From the NCBI RefSeq assembly GCF_014206875.1, contig NZ_JACIJO010000002.1, positions 558,001 to 622,000 of the forward strand: DNA of 64,000 nucleotides. Reading direction: 5' to 3'. The notes under the pieces are model-generated. The model saw only the letters and a program-made list of their open reading frames with translations. It had not been told where the DNA came from and made no database searches. This document shows positions 31,983 through 41,772 of the stretch, in pieces (position 1 is the stretch's first letter; each line of letters starts with the position of its first letter). This DNA comes from Algoriphagus iocasae (GTDB lineage: Bacteria > Bacteroidota > Bacteroidia > Cytophagales > Cyclobacteriaceae). The translations under genes were made by a program, and so were the position numbers.

Positions 31983-33662
31983 TTATTGGTTAAAGAGTGG
32001 CGGCCTTTTGGCTTGCCAGTCTGAATTTTTCTGGATAAAATCTCCCAACATCACGAGCTTTTCCTCTTCAAAAAGATTTGCCAGAAGGGTAATGGAAGTA
32101 GGACTTCCTTCCTCATTAAATCCATTTGGCATACATAAAGCAGGATGCCCGGTAAGATTTGTAATCCTTAATTGTGGCCCTGCAAATGATGGGGTCACAA
32201 TCACATCATAATCCTTCATCAATTCATGCATTTCCTGGATTAGCATTGTTCGTTGCCTACTTAATTGAATGTATTCAACAGCCGGAATCATTCGTGCGGC
32301 ACGGAATGAATTTGGCCAGGCACCTTTATGCTGAGCCACCAACTGATCATCCAATCCCAAACGTGTTAATTCGTCAAAAGCTGCAGCACCTTCTGCTATC
32401 AGCATCATGACTATCGGACCGGCATCGATCGTAGTTTTCAATTCCAAAGGATGCAATTCCACTCCTTTTTCCTTGAGTAACTCCAAAACTGCCTGATCAT
32501 TTTTGCTTGCTCTTTCTCCTTCAAAGTAGGATTTGAAATAGCCAACCTTCAGCTCCTTCACCGATTTTTTCGAGTCAAAATTAAATGCGGATGCGATGGT
32601 ACTATTATCATTGATATCAGGTCCATTAATTATCGAAAGCACAATTCCATCATCCAAAGCAGATCTTGAAATAGGTCCGATTTTATCCATAGACCAGCTC
32701 AAAGCCATTGCACCATTTTTACTGACTCTTCCGTAAGTTGGTCGCAATCCTGTGACCCCATTTCGGGTGGAGGGAGAAACAATTGATCCCAATGTTTCTG
32801 TGCCTATGGCAAAAGGCACCAAACCTGTACTCACAGCAGAAGCAGAACCTGCAGATGAACCGCTGGATCCTTGATTCAGATTCCATGGATTTCTAGTTTT
32901 TCCTCCATACCAGACATCACCCATCGCCAAAGCACCTAAAGTAAATTTGCCTACTAAAACTCCTCCTGCTTCATCAAGTTTGGTTACGACAGTGGCAGTT
33001 TGATTGATCACTTGGTCTTTATAAGGCATGGCTCCCCAAGTGGTTTTAGTGCCTTTAACTGCCAACAAATCTTTAATTCCATAAGGAATGCCATGAAGAG
33101 GACCTCGATATTTTCCGGAAGCCAATTCTTGGTCCATTTGCCTTGCTTTTTCTAATGCCGGCTCTTCCATCAAGGTAATCAGACATTCTAGGGTATCAGA
33201 ATAGGTCTTGATTCTATCCAGATAAATTTTGGTGAGTCTTTCACTGCTAATCTTCTTTGATTTGATTAAAACCGCCAGTTGATGAACTGGCATATATGCA
33301 ATATCCACGTCTTTTTCTGGAAGATCTACCGAAGTTGGAAGCCCCCAATGAAGCGGTTTTTGTTCCAAGCTTGGAGCAAATCCTTTTGGCAATGGATTAA
33401 AGATCAAAGCCGGAGCTACAGAATTATCTAATTCAACTTTCCTCAACTTTTCATAATTGGCAAGCTGGTTTTGGAGATTGCCGATCATGCTGTCCTTTTC
33501 TGCAGGATTAAAGGATATTCCTATCAATTCAGATGCACCATCAATGGCAGCAGGGGTAATTTCTCCGACTTTTTTTCCTAATGTAAAGCCTAAAGCCAAG
33601 CAAGAGCAAGCACCGAGCAAAATCAGAAATCCTCGTGAACTCATTCGATTATTAATTTTCAT
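31983..33662 (-). CDS. Amidase signature family enzyme, exported
   Basis: A 559-residue amidase with a hydrophobic N-terminus (SSRGFLILLGACSCLALGF) that acts as a signal peptide or anchor. The Ser-cisSer-Lys triad is recognisable: Lys in LHGIPYGIKDLLAVKG, the Gly/Ser-rich NQGSSGSSAGSASAVSTGL, and ETLGSIVSPSTRNGVTGLRP with the nucleophile region. The 120-residue N-terminal extension before the signature is typical of secreted Bacteroidota amidases. Substrate unknown. An internal ATG at residue 7 (MSSRG) is an equally good start. Confidence 0.9.
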   Translation of the reverse strand: MKINNRMSSRGFLILLGACSCLALGFTLGKKVGEITPAAIDGASELIGISFNPAEKDSMIGNLQNQLANYEKLRKVELDNSVAPALIFNPLPKGFAPSLEQKPLHWGLPTSVDLPEKDVDIAYMPVHQLAVLIKSKKISSERLTKIYLDRIKTYSDTLECLITLMEEPALEKARQMDQELASGKYRGPLHGIPYGIKDLLAVKGTKTTWGAMPYKDQVINQTATVVTKLDEAGGVLVGKFTLGALAMGDVWYGGKTRNPWNLNQGSSGSSAGSASAVSTGLVPFAIGTETLGSIVSPSTRNGVTGLRPTYGRVSKNGAMALSWSMDKIGPISRSALDDGIVLSIINGPDINDNSTIASAFNFDSKKSVKELKVGYFKSYFEGERASKNDQAVLELLKEKGVELHPLELKTTIDAGPIVMMLIAEGAAAFDELTRLGLDDQLVAQHKGAWPNSFRAARMIPAVEYIQLSRQRTMLIQEMHELMKDYDVIVTPSFAGPQLRITNLTGHPALCMPNGFNEEGSPTSITLLANLFEEEKLVMLGDFIQKNSDWQAKRPPLFNQ

Positions 33663-33736
33663 TGGATAGTTTTGTATAAACTTTTGGGGATAATCCTCTC
33701 AAGTTCTTCAATAAACCAAAATAAATCAAACCACTC

Positions 33737-34171
33737 ATGGATGAGCAAAAACCATTTCCTGTATTTCCGATGCACTTCAGAGGTATTCTTTTATTGGCAG
33801 GAATGTATACCATCGCTTGGTCAGCGTTTTTTAAGTGGTTTGGTCCAAATCTAGTCGGCTGGCTAGCCATGGGCAATTCTGACCTGATCGAATTGTCCAG
33901 TGCATATTATGGAACTTTTGGTATTCTAGTGGGGATCATCATTTTTGTCAGCGCTTTTTACCCAGTAAGTTGGGTGTATTTGATTATTGCTGGGATTGCT
34001 GGAAAAGTAATTCTGGCTATTTGGTTTAGCCTTGGATTTCTTCCAGATATAGGTTGGAACAAACGAAGTGGTTTTCATCTCATCGTCAATGAGCTGGTTT
34101 GGCTGATTCCTTTGATTTTGATCTTTTTAAGAGCACTTCAGGTAAAAAATTATCTTGAAAACAAAGAATAA
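33737..34171 (+). CDS. Four-helix membrane protein of unknown function
   Basis: A 144-residue integral membrane protein with hydrophobic segments RGILLLAGMYTIAWSAFF, TFGILVGIIIFVSAFYP, VYLIIAGIAGKVILAIWFSL and LVWLIPLILIFLRALQV. The N-terminus is MDEQKPFPVFPMHFR. No conserved catalytic residue is obvious. It diverges from the amidase with about 75 bp between starts, and is followed on the same strand by a TIM-barrel gene. Confidence 0.75.
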   Translation: MDEQKPFPVFPMHFRGILLLAGMYTIAWSAFFKWFGPNLVGWLAMGNSDLIELSSAYYGTFGILVGIIIFVSAFYPVSWVYLIIAGIAGKVILAIWFSLGFLPDIGWNKRSGFHLIVNELVWLIPLILIFLRALQVKNYLENKE

Positions 34172-34237
34172 CCGGATTTCTATTGTTTCAAAATGAGATA
34201 TTAATAATATTTAGATTTCATTTTGACAATAAAACCC

Positions 34238-35206
34238 ATGAACCGTAGATCCTTTCTAGAAAAATCCAGTTTGGCGCTAGCCTCTGGAATCCTTGCTCCA
34301 AACCTTTCCTTCTCCAGAAATCTCAAACCCATCAGCAACGTAGGTTTGGGATTGTTTACTCTTCCAAAGTCTCTTGGAAGCGATTTGACTGGTACCTTAA
34401 AAATGATTTCTGACATTGGCTACAAGGAATTGGAATTCTTTGGACCCTATGACTTTAGCGTGGATTCTGTAAAAAAAAGCTGGGATCAAATGGCTGGGAT
34501 GCTGGGAATTTCAGGAAGTGGATATTTCGGAAAAAGTCCCAAAGAAATGCGAGCAATTTTGGATGATTTAGGACTTACAGCTCCTTCCATCCACGTTGAT
34601 CTAGAAACTTTACAGCAAAACATGGAGCCTTTGGCTGAGGCTGCTCATATTATGGGGCATAAAGATGTCGGCATTGCCATGATCCCTCAGGAACTCCGAC
34701 CTAATCTAGATGGATATAAGAAAATGGCAGATGTCTTTAATAAGATTGGAGAAGAGGCTAATAAAAACGGTCTGACTTATTTTTACCATAATCACGGCTA
34801 TGGACACAGCGAATTAGAAGGAGAAATTCCTTTCCAGCTATTGCTAGATCGCACTGACAAAGACTTAGTAAAAATGGAAATGGATGTGTTTTGGTTTGCA
34901 TCAGCCGGAGCAGATATGATCGCTTATATTAAAAATAATCCTGGCCGGTTTGAATTGTTCCATTTAAAAGACATGAGCGAGAAAAAGACTTTTGCGAATG
35001 GAGGAGAAAGCATGAATGATATCATGGGAATGTTTCCTTATTTGGCAGATGCAGGCACCGGTGTTTTGGACCTTTGTGAGATTATCTCTGTAGCACAGCA
35101 AAATGGTGGAAAGCATTTTTTCCTAGAAAAAGATTTAGCGAGTAATCCTAAAGTAACACTGGAAGACAGTTTTGCTTTTCTATCGGGAAAAAATGGAATG
35201 TGTTGA
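34238..35206 (+). CDS. Sugar phosphate isomerase/epimerase-like TIM-barrel protein with Tat-type leader
   Basis: A 322-residue protein from the ATG at 34238. NRRSFLEKSSLALASGIL is a twin-arginine-type signal, indicating export of a folded protein. The core has LKMISDIGYKELEFFG, SIHVDLETLQ, TYFYHNHGYGHSELEGEIPF, KMEMDVFWFASAGAD, ELFHLKDM and HFFLEKDLASNP, with metal-binding Glu, His and Asp positions of the xylose isomerase-like AP endonuclease 2 family. Substrate unknown; such proteins are common in Bacteroidota. An upstream ATG at 34223 would add five residues before the leader. It ends at a terminator. Confidence 0.85.
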   Translation: MNRRSFLEKSSLALASGILAPNLSFSRNLKPISNVGLGLFTLPKSLGSDLTGTLKMISDIGYKELEFFGPYDFSVDSVKKSWDQMAGMLGISGSGYFGKSPKEMRAILDDLGLTAPSIHVDLETLQQNMEPLAEAAHIMGHKDVGIAMIPQELRPNLDGYKKMADVFNKIGEEANKNGLTYFYHNHGYGHSELEGEIPFQLLLDRTDKDLVKMEMDVFWFASAGADMIAYIKNNPGRFELFHLKDMSEKKTFANGGESMNDIMGMFPYLADAGTGVLDLCEIISVAQQNGGKHFFLEKDLASNPKVTLEDSFAFLSGKNGMC

Positions 35207-35210
35207 CATA

Positions 35211-35237
35211 AAAAAAGGGCTTTTAAAGCCCTTTTTT
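35211..35237. terminator. Bidirectional terminator
   Basis: AAAAAAGGGCTTT and the complementary AAAGCCCTTTTTT form a near-perfect palindrome with A and T runs on its flanks, between two convergent genes. Confidence 0.82.
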
Positions 35238-35254
35238 CGTTAATCCTTACTTGA

Positions 35255-35569
35255 TTAGGTCAATAAGATCAACAATAATAAAATAATGATTATAGCACCT
35301 ACAGAGATATAAACTCCATTACCTGCTGCTTTAGCTTCTACACGCATTTCTTTAAGCTCCTTACGCACTTCCTTCTTTTCTTCTTTGCTCATTGATTTGA
35401 AATCCATTGCCTTGATTTCATCCAGTCTCTCTTGCATCTCCTGAGCTCTGATTTTCTGCGCTTCTGTTAATTCAGTCTTACCTTTTTTGGTTTCTTCATC
35501 TGTTCCTGTTGAGGCTTGTACAAATTGTACTGAAAGGAAAAGGGCAAAAATCGCTAATAGCTTTTTCAT
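35255..35569 (-). CDS. Small secreted or anchored protein with charged helix
   Basis: A 104-residue protein with signal KKLLAIFALFLSVQFVQA and a highly charged helical middle (AQKIRAQEMQERLDEIKAMD and KEEKKEVRKELKEMRVEAKA, coiled-coil-like). A C-terminal hydrophobic helix (VYISVGAIIIILLLLILL) ends almost at the C-terminus, giving a tail anchor. Proteins of this layout are frequent in Bacteroidota and uncharacterised. It lies alone between a convergent terminator and divergent polA. Confidence 0.75.
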   Translation of the reverse strand: MKKLLAIFALFLSVQFVQASTGTDEETKKGKTELTEAQKIRAQEMQERLDEIKAMDFKSMSKEEKKEVRKELKEMRVEAKAAGNGVYISVGAIIIILLLLILLT

Positions 35570-35728
35570 AAAGTAAATTGTTTAAGGTTAGGTACTCGTA
35601 TTATCAATAAAGTCGCCAGTTTCTGTCTTTTCAAAGAATGAACTATCAAAGGAAAGCTTTCAGATACCTATTTTTTGTAACTTACGAAGCTAAAATCTAA
35701 GATACGTTCGAATCAAAATAATCTAATA

Positions 35729-38551
35729 ATGCCCCAAAAACAAGCCAATAAGCTTTTTTTACTAGATGCCATGGCTCTTATTTATAGAGCACACTTTGCA
35801 TTCAGCAAAAATCCGAGAATAAATAGTAAAGGCTTGAATACCGGAGTGATGCTGGGTTTTACCAATACCCTATTAGAGGTACTAGATAAGGAAAAACCTA
35901 CCCACATTGGGGTTGCATTTGATACCCATGCCCCAACTTTTAGACATGTTCAGTTTGAAGCTTACAAAGCAAATCGCCAAGAGCAACCAGAAGATATTGG
36001 AATAGCCATCCCTTGGGTAAAGGAAATCGTCAAAGCTTTTAACATTCCAATTTTAGAGTTGGACGGTTATGAGGCCGATGACATTATTGGGACACTTGCT
36101 AAGCAAGCAGAAGCGGAGCATTTCACCGTGTACATGATGACCCCAGATAAAGATTATGGACAACTGGTAGATGACCATATTTTTCTCTACAAGCCAGCCT
36201 TTATGGGAAATGGTGTCGAGGTCATGGGACCAAAGCAAATCTGTGAAAAGTGGGACATTGAGCGGGTAGATCAGGTGATAGATATTTTGGGTTTGATGGG
36301 TGATGCTGTCGATAACATTCCTGGAATCCCAGGAATCGGACAAAAGACCGCTGTCAAACTGCTGAAACAATATGGAAGCGTCGAAGAATTGATCAAGAAC
36401 ACCGACGATCTCAAAGGAAAACAAAAAGAAAATGTAGTCAACTTTGCGCAGCAAGGGCTACTTTCTAAGGAACTGGCAACCATCAAGGTCGATGTGCCTG
36501 TGGCTTTTGTGGATGAGGATCTGCATTACGATGGCTTTGATGAGGAAAAGCTGAAAGCACTTTTCTCGGAGTTGGAATTCAGAACTTTGGCAAGCCGTAT
36601 TTTTAAGGACGGAAGCAAAAAAGCCTCGATCAAAAGCAATGATCAATTGGGTCTTTTCGGGGATAGCCCATCTAATAATACCAAAGCAACTATCGAATTT
36701 GAAGAGGAATCTGTCAATGCAGAGCCTTTGCCTGAGGCAACAACCATTCACAACACTTCCCATCAATATCATAAAATTAAAGGTGCGGAAGCAATCGGTG
36801 AATTGGTTTCTTACTTGATGCTTCAAGAAGAGCTTTGCTTCGATACAGAAACAACTTCTGTCAATGCCATGGAGGCGGAATTGGTTGGAATTTCCTTTTC
36901 CTACCTAGCTGGAGAGGCTTATTACATTCCTTGTCCTGAAGACAAAGGGGAAACGATGGCAATTTTGGAACAGCTAAAACCGGTTTTTGAAAATGAAAAT
37001 ATTTTAAAAATCGGGCAAAATGTGAAGTACGACCTACTTGTCTTGAAGAATTATAATATCGAGGTGAAAGGTAAGTTGTATGACACCATGCTGGCTCATT
37101 ACCTCATCGAGCCGGAAGGCAAACATTCCATGGATTGGCTGTCTGGGCATTACCTGAATTATAAGCCGGTTTCAATCACCGAGTTGATAGGGAAAAAAGG
37201 CAAAAATCAGGGGAATATGCGGGATGTAGAGGAAGATGAAGTGACCGAATACGCTTCCGAGGATGCCGACATTACCTTGCAGCTCAAAGAGAAACTGGAT
37301 CCTTTGCTGAAAGAAAGCCAGTTAGAAAAACTTTTTTATGAAGTAGAAAATCCATTGATCAATGTACTTGCAGACATGGAGTTTGAGGGAGTCAGAATTG
37401 ATACTGAAAGCTTGGCAGAAATGTCTCTTTTGTTGGAAAAGGAAAGCAAAGAGATCGAAAATAAGGTATATGAATTAGCTGGTGTCCGGTTTAATCTGGC
37501 TTCGCCAAAGCGGTTGGGCGATGTACTTTTCGAAAAACTGAAACTGGATCCAAAGGCCAAAAAAACCAAAACCGGCCAATATGCCACTGGAGAAGAGATT
37601 TTGAGCAAACTTGCCAATGAACATGAGATTGCTCAGGCGATTTTGGACTTTCGTCAAATGGTCAAATTAAAGTCTACTTATGTAGATGCGCTACCAACGA
37701 TGATCAACTCAAAAACTGGTAAAATCCATACAACCTATAACCAGTTTGTGGCAGCTACAGGAAGACTTTCTTCTATCAATCCTAACCTTCAGAATATTCC
37801 GATCCGAACCGCAAGAGGAAGGGAAATCAGGAAAGCTTTTGTCCCAAGAGATGAAAATCATATCCTGCTTGCAGCGGATTATTCGCAGATCGAATTACGG
37901 ATTATGGCCGCATTTTCCGGTGATGAATCCATGATTGAAGCCTTCAAAAATGGCCGGGACATTCATGCGACTACTGCTGCAAAAATCTTCCAAGTTCCTT
38001 TGGAAGAAGTAACCTCAGACATGCGTAGAAAGGCCAAGACAGCCAATTTTGGTATTATTTATGGTATTTCGGCTTTTGGTTTATCTCAGCGATTATCCAT
38101 TTCTAGAACTGAAGCAAAGGAAATTATTGACGCTTATTTCAAAGAATTCCCAGCTGTCAAAGAATACATGGATGGGGCAATTGAGAAAGCTAGAAAAGAT
38201 GAATTTGTAGAAACGATCTTGGGTAGACGTCGATATCTCCGTGATATCAACAGTCGAAATGCAACGATGAGAGGCTTTGCTGAGCGAAATGCTATCAATG
38301 CACCAATTCAAGGTTCGGCTGCAGATCTCATTAAGGTGGCAATGATCGATGTGCACAATTGGATGAAGAAAGAGAATTTAAAATCCAAAATGATCCTACA
38401 GGTACATGATGAATTGGTTTTTGACGCACATAGAGACGAAGTGGAAATCCTAAAAGCCAATGTGCCAGGACTGATGTCAAACGCCATCAAAATGGCAGTT
38501 CCAGTGGAAGTGGAAGTGGGAACAGGAACGGATTGGCTGCAAGCGCATTGA
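35729..38551 (+). CDS. polA: DNA polymerase I
   Basis: The repair and Okazaki-processing polymerase. The 940-residue protein has all three domains. The 5'-3' exonuclease (residues 1-290) shows LLDAMALIYRAHFAF, ELDGYEADDIIGTLA and DNIPGIPGIGQKTA. The 3'-5' exonuclease keeps its acidic residues in LCFDTETTSVNAMEAELVG, YDTMLAHYLIEPE and EYASEDADITLQL, so proofreading should be active. The polymerase domain has motif A LAADYSQIELRIMAAFSGD, motif B RRKAKTANFGIIYGIS and motif C LQVHDELVFD. It has a 150-bp upstream region. Confidence 0.97.
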   Translation: MPQKQANKLFLLDAMALIYRAHFAFSKNPRINSKGLNTGVMLGFTNTLLEVLDKEKPTHIGVAFDTHAPTFRHVQFEAYKANRQEQPEDIGIAIPWVKEIVKAFNIPILELDGYEADDIIGTLAKQAEAEHFTVYMMTPDKDYGQLVDDHIFLYKPAFMGNGVEVMGPKQICEKWDIERVDQVIDILGLMGDAVDNIPGIPGIGQKTAVKLLKQYGSVEELIKNTDDLKGKQKENVVNFAQQGLLSKELATIKVDVPVAFVDEDLHYDGFDEEKLKALFSELEFRTLASRIFKDGSKKASIKSNDQLGLFGDSPSNNTKATIEFEEESVNAEPLPEATTIHNTSHQYHKIKGAEAIGELVSYLMLQEELCFDTETTSVNAMEAELVGISFSYLAGEAYYIPCPEDKGETMAILEQLKPVFENENILKIGQNVKYDLLVLKNYNIEVKGKLYDTMLAHYLIEPEGKHSMDWLSGHYLNYKPVSITELIGKKGKNQGNMRDVEEDEVTEYASEDADITLQLKEKLDPLLKESQLEKLFYEVENPLINVLADMEFEGVRIDTESLAEMSLLLEKESKEIENKVYELAGVRFNLASPKRLGDVLFEKLKLDPKAKKTKTGQYATGEEILSKLANEHEIAQAILDFRQMVKLKSTYVDALPTMINSKTGKIHTTYNQFVAATGRLSSINPNLQNIPIRTARGREIRKAFVPRDENHILLAADYSQIELRIMAAFSGDESMIEAFKNGRDIHATTAAKIFQVPLEEVTSDMRRKAKTANFGIIYGISAFGLSQRLSISRTEAKEIIDAYFKEFPAVKEYMDGAIEKARKDEFVETILGRRRYLRDINSRNATMRGFAERNAINAPIQGSAADLIKVAMIDVHNWMKKENLKSKMILQVHDELVFDAHRDEVEILKANVPGLMSNAIKMAVPVEVEVGTGTDWLQAH

Positions 38552-38561
38552 TTTGAGTACA

Positions 38562-38589
38562 AAGTATTAAGTACCAAGTACCAAGTAGT
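38562..38589. repeat. Heptad tandem repeat after polA
   Basis: Four 7-bp units AAGTATT AAGTACC AAGTACC AAGTAGT lie in the 139-bp gap between polA and radA. The same core is seen at 23262-23282. The end of this gap also has repeated TCGTAAATC motifs (38655-38690). Confidence 0.5.
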
Positions 38590-38690
38590 TCAATGCTCAT
38601 CATTGAAAATCGAGACCATTGACTAAGTATTTGCATCTCTGAGGTTCTTTAGATCTCGTAAATCGTAATTCTCATTTCGTAAATCCAAAA

Positions 38691-40064
38691 ATGGTCAAAA
38701 TCAAAACCACTTTCTTCTGTCAAAACTGCGGTGCCCAAAGTGCAAAATGGATAGGAAAATGCCCTGCATGTGGGGAATGGAATACCTATGTCGAAGAGGT
38801 AATTCAAAAAGAAGAAACTGGTAAAGGAAACTGGAAACCCAGTGGATCAGGCACCAAAAAAGCCAGCACTCCAAAGAAAATCCAAGAGGTAAACTATGAG
38901 GAAATGCCTCGGTACGTCACGGGCGACGAGGAACTTGATCGAGTTTTGGGAGGGGGAATTGTGCCAGGATCTTTGGTTTTGATCGGCGGAGAACCTGGAA
39001 TAGGGAAATCCACCTTGATGCTTCAAATTGCTTTGATCCTCCAAGGGAAAAAGATCCTTTATGTGTCTGGTGAGGAAAGTGAAGCTCAGATCAAAATGAG
39101 GGCAGATCGGATGTCTGCCAAAAATCCGGATTGTTATGTTCTATCTGAAACTAATACCCAACATATTTTTCAGCAAATCGAACAGTTAAAACCGGATCTT
39201 TTGGTTATTGATTCTATCCAGACTTTGAATTCCCAATACGTAGAATCTGCAGCTGGCTCGGTTTCTCAAGTACGGGAATGTACGGCTGAGTTGATGAAAT
39301 TTGCCAAGGAAACAGGAACTCCGGTCTTTTTAATTGGCCATATCACCAAAGATGGATCGATTGCCGGCCCAAAGGTTTTGGAACATATGGTCGACACAGT
39401 TTTGCAGTTTGAGGGTGACCGACATTTGGCCTATCGAATCCTCAGGACCTCCAAAAACCGTTTTGGCTCCACACATGAACTGGGAATCTATGAAATGCGA
39501 ACAGAAGGTTTACGACCTGTTGCCAATCCATCTGAAATTTTGCTTACCCAGCGAGAGGAAGTCTTAAATGGAGTAGCCATCGGAGCAATGATGGAAGGAA
39601 ATCGACCTTTGTTGATCGAAATCCAGTCTTTGGTCAGTCCCGCTACCTATGGCACTCCGCAACGAAGCAGTACTGGTCATGATTCTAAGAGATTGAATAT
39701 GCTTTTGGCAGTTTTGGAAAAACGTGGTGGCATGAGACTAGGACAGCAGGATGTGTTTTTAAATGTGGCTGGAGGGCTTAGAGTGGATGATCCTGGATTG
39801 GATTTGGCAGTTTGTGCCTCTCTGATTTCCAGCTATGAAGACACTCCCGTTTCGGAAGAAATCTGCTTTGCGGGAGAAGTTGGCCTTGGTGGAGAAATCA
39901 GGGCTGTTCACCGAATCGAAAACCGAATTTCAGAAGCTGAAAAGTTAGGTTTCAAAAAAATTATAGTCTCAAAGTATGCGGTGAAAGGACTGGATCTAAG
40001 CAAGTACAAAATTCAGGTGCTTGCAGTTAGTAAGCTGGAAGAAGTGTATCAGAAGATTTTTTAA
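38691..40064 (+). CDS. radA: DNA repair protein RadA/Sms
   Basis: A RecA-like helicase that promotes branch migration in recombination. The 457-residue length is standard. The N-terminal zinc finger CQNCGAQSAKWIGKCPACGE (residues 9-28) precedes the ATPase with Walker A GGEPGIGKSTLMLQ and Walker B LLVIDSIQTL. The RadA-specific KNRFG motif (SKNRFGSTHELGIYEM) and the Lon-like C-terminal domain (HDSKRLNMLLAVLEKRGGMR, FLNVAGGLRVDDPGLDLAV) follow. It is downstream of polA and may share its regulation, with the repeat-bearing gap between them. Confidence 0.96.
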   Translation: MVKIKTTFFCQNCGAQSAKWIGKCPACGEWNTYVEEVIQKEETGKGNWKPSGSGTKKASTPKKIQEVNYEEMPRYVTGDEELDRVLGGGIVPGSLVLIGGEPGIGKSTLMLQIALILQGKKILYVSGEESEAQIKMRADRMSAKNPDCYVLSETNTQHIFQQIEQLKPDLLVIDSIQTLNSQYVESAAGSVSQVRECTAELMKFAKETGTPVFLIGHITKDGSIAGPKVLEHMVDTVLQFEGDRHLAYRILRTSKNRFGSTHELGIYEMRTEGLRPVANPSEILLTQREEVLNGVAIGAMMEGNRPLLIEIQSLVSPATYGTPQRSSTGHDSKRLNMLLAVLEKRGGMRLGQQDVFLNVAGGLRVDDPGLDLAVCASLISSYEDTPVSEEICFAGEVGLGGEIRAVHRIENRISEAEKLGFKKIIVSKYAVKGLDLSKYKIQVLAVSKLEEVYQKIF

Positions 40065-40139
40065 GGAAATCTGCCTCTATAAATAAATTCACAGCGTTGA
40101 AATACGTATCATTCGCAAGAATTTCATTTGCCAATTTGA

Positions 40140-41675
40140 ATGCCTCATTTTCGTACTAATTTCTTTCTTATTCTACTGGGATTTCTGTTTTCGATACCAG
40201 TATTTGGGCAAACAGATCAAGTGCTGAAAGGGAAGGAACTGGCTGAAAAATATTGTGCCACTTGCCATGCTTTTCCATCTCCTTCTCTCTTGCCAAAAGA
40301 TATTTGGGTCAAGCAGGTTTTGCCGCAAATGGCCGCTACAATGGGTATTAAAGAGGCTCAGGATAGCTTGGGAGTTTGGGAAAACAAATCGAAAGAGGAA
40401 ATCGATATTCTCAAAAAACTTGCGATTTATCCATCAGTCAACATGATTAGTAAGGAGGATTTTTTGGCGATCAATTCCTATTATGAAGAAGCATCACCAA
40501 AAGAACTTCCTTCTCAAAAGCTGAAAGAGACTCCAAAAAGCCTAGATAATTTCGTCGCTAAAACACTTTTTATTGAAGGAATCACCAGCCCAAAAACAAG
40601 CTTGGTGGCGATCAATGAAGAAAGAAGAGAATTGATTATTGGCGATGGAACCGAAAACCAAATATTTGTCAAAGTCCAAAATGACGAGCTTTTTACACTT
40701 CCATCTACTTCCAGTCCAGCTGTTCATTACCTAAAAAAAGGCCCAAATAGCTATAATTTTATCAGCGTCGGTTCGATCGCTCCAAGTGATCTGGCCCAAG
40801 GAGCCCTTTATGAAATGGACTTAAATTTAAACTCCTGGAACATCATTAAAGAAAATCTGAGCAGGCCTGTTTACGGAATCTGGGAAGATCTGGAAAAGGA
40901 TGGAATTCCTGACTTTCTGCTTTGCAATTATGGGCATCATGTGGGGAATATTTCTATTTACAAAAATGGAAATTTCAATTCCCCTCCACTTCAGCTTGGG
41001 GGTGCCGGAGCAAGAAAAATCGAAGTTGTAGACCTTAACCAAGATGGACTTCTGGATATCGTCGCACTTTTTTGTCAGGGAAATGAGCGGATTTCTGTTT
41101 TTTATAATCTAGGAAACGGAAATTTCGATCTGGAAAAGATTTTACTCAGATTTGTCCCTGTAATGGGCTCCAGTTATTTTGAAATGCGTGACGTAAATGG
41201 AGATGGAAAAGTGGATCTCTTGGTCAGCAATGGAGATAATTGGGATTATTCCTCGGTTTCAAAACCATATCATGGCTTCAGAATTTACGAAAACAAAGGC
41301 GAAGATCTCTTTGAGGAATCCTGGTTTTATCCACAATATGGTGCTGCCAAAGTGATGGCTTTAGACTATGATGAAGATGGGGATTTGGACTTGGCGACAA
41401 TCGCTTTTTACGATGAACTCCAAAACCCCGAGCAGCAGTTTCTTCTTTTCGAAAATGAGGGAAATTTCACCTTTCATCCAAAATTCATTCCGGAGGCAGC
41501 ATTGGGAAAATGGCTTACGATGGATGTAGGGGACCTAGATGGAGATGGTGATACGGACATTGTGTTAGGCGCTTACACCCATAATTTTCTGGAATACTCA
41601 AAGCTCCTTGTAAAGGGAATCGATGAAATCCCCAATGTTTTGATTTTAGAAAATCAGAAGTCCCAGAAAGAATAG
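40140..41675 (+). CDS. Secreted FG-GAP/VCBS repeat protein with a c-type haem motif
   Basis: A 511-residue exported protein (signal to about VFGQ, residue 24). Near the N-terminus lies a haem-binding motif CATCH (39-43) within KGKELAEKYCATCHAFPSP, followed by a helical stretch. The larger part is a beta-propeller built of FG-GAP units with calcium-binding loops DLNQDGLLD, DVNGDGKVD, DYDEDGDLD and DLDGDGDTD. The combination suggests a periplasmic or surface electron-transfer or binding protein. It begins a run of four co-directional genes (to 45387) that may form an operon. Confidence 0.85.
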   Translation: MPHFRTNFFLILLGFLFSIPVFGQTDQVLKGKELAEKYCATCHAFPSPSLLPKDIWVKQVLPQMAATMGIKEAQDSLGVWENKSKEEIDILKKLAIYPSVNMISKEDFLAINSYYEEASPKELPSQKLKETPKSLDNFVAKTLFIEGITSPKTSLVAINEERRELIIGDGTENQIFVKVQNDELFTLPSTSSPAVHYLKKGPNSYNFISVGSIAPSDLAQGALYEMDLNLNSWNIIKENLSRPVYGIWEDLEKDGIPDFLLCNYGHHVGNISIYKNGNFNSPPLQLGGAGARKIEVVDLNQDGLLDIVALFCQGNERISVFYNLGNGNFDLEKILLRFVPVMGSSYFEMRDVNGDGKVDLLVSNGDNWDYSSVSKPYHGFRIYENKGEDLFEESWFYPQYGAAKVMALDYDEDGDLDLATIAFYDELQNPEQQFLLFENEGNFTFHPKFIPEAALGKWLTMDVGDLDGDGDTDIVLGAYTHNFLEYSKLLVKGIDEIPNVLILENQKSQKE

Positions 41676-41772
41676 ATCTAATGGGCATAATCTGGAAATC
41701 AGAATTTACAAAACTTTCTATGGTTTGGAATGAGGGATTCATTAAATTCAGAATCCTAAAAACCACCATCCC

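Noticed and set aside
38562..38690. CRISPR-like array after polA because of short repeated units.
   Set aside because: The units are only 7 bp and directly adjacent without spacers; no cas gene is present.
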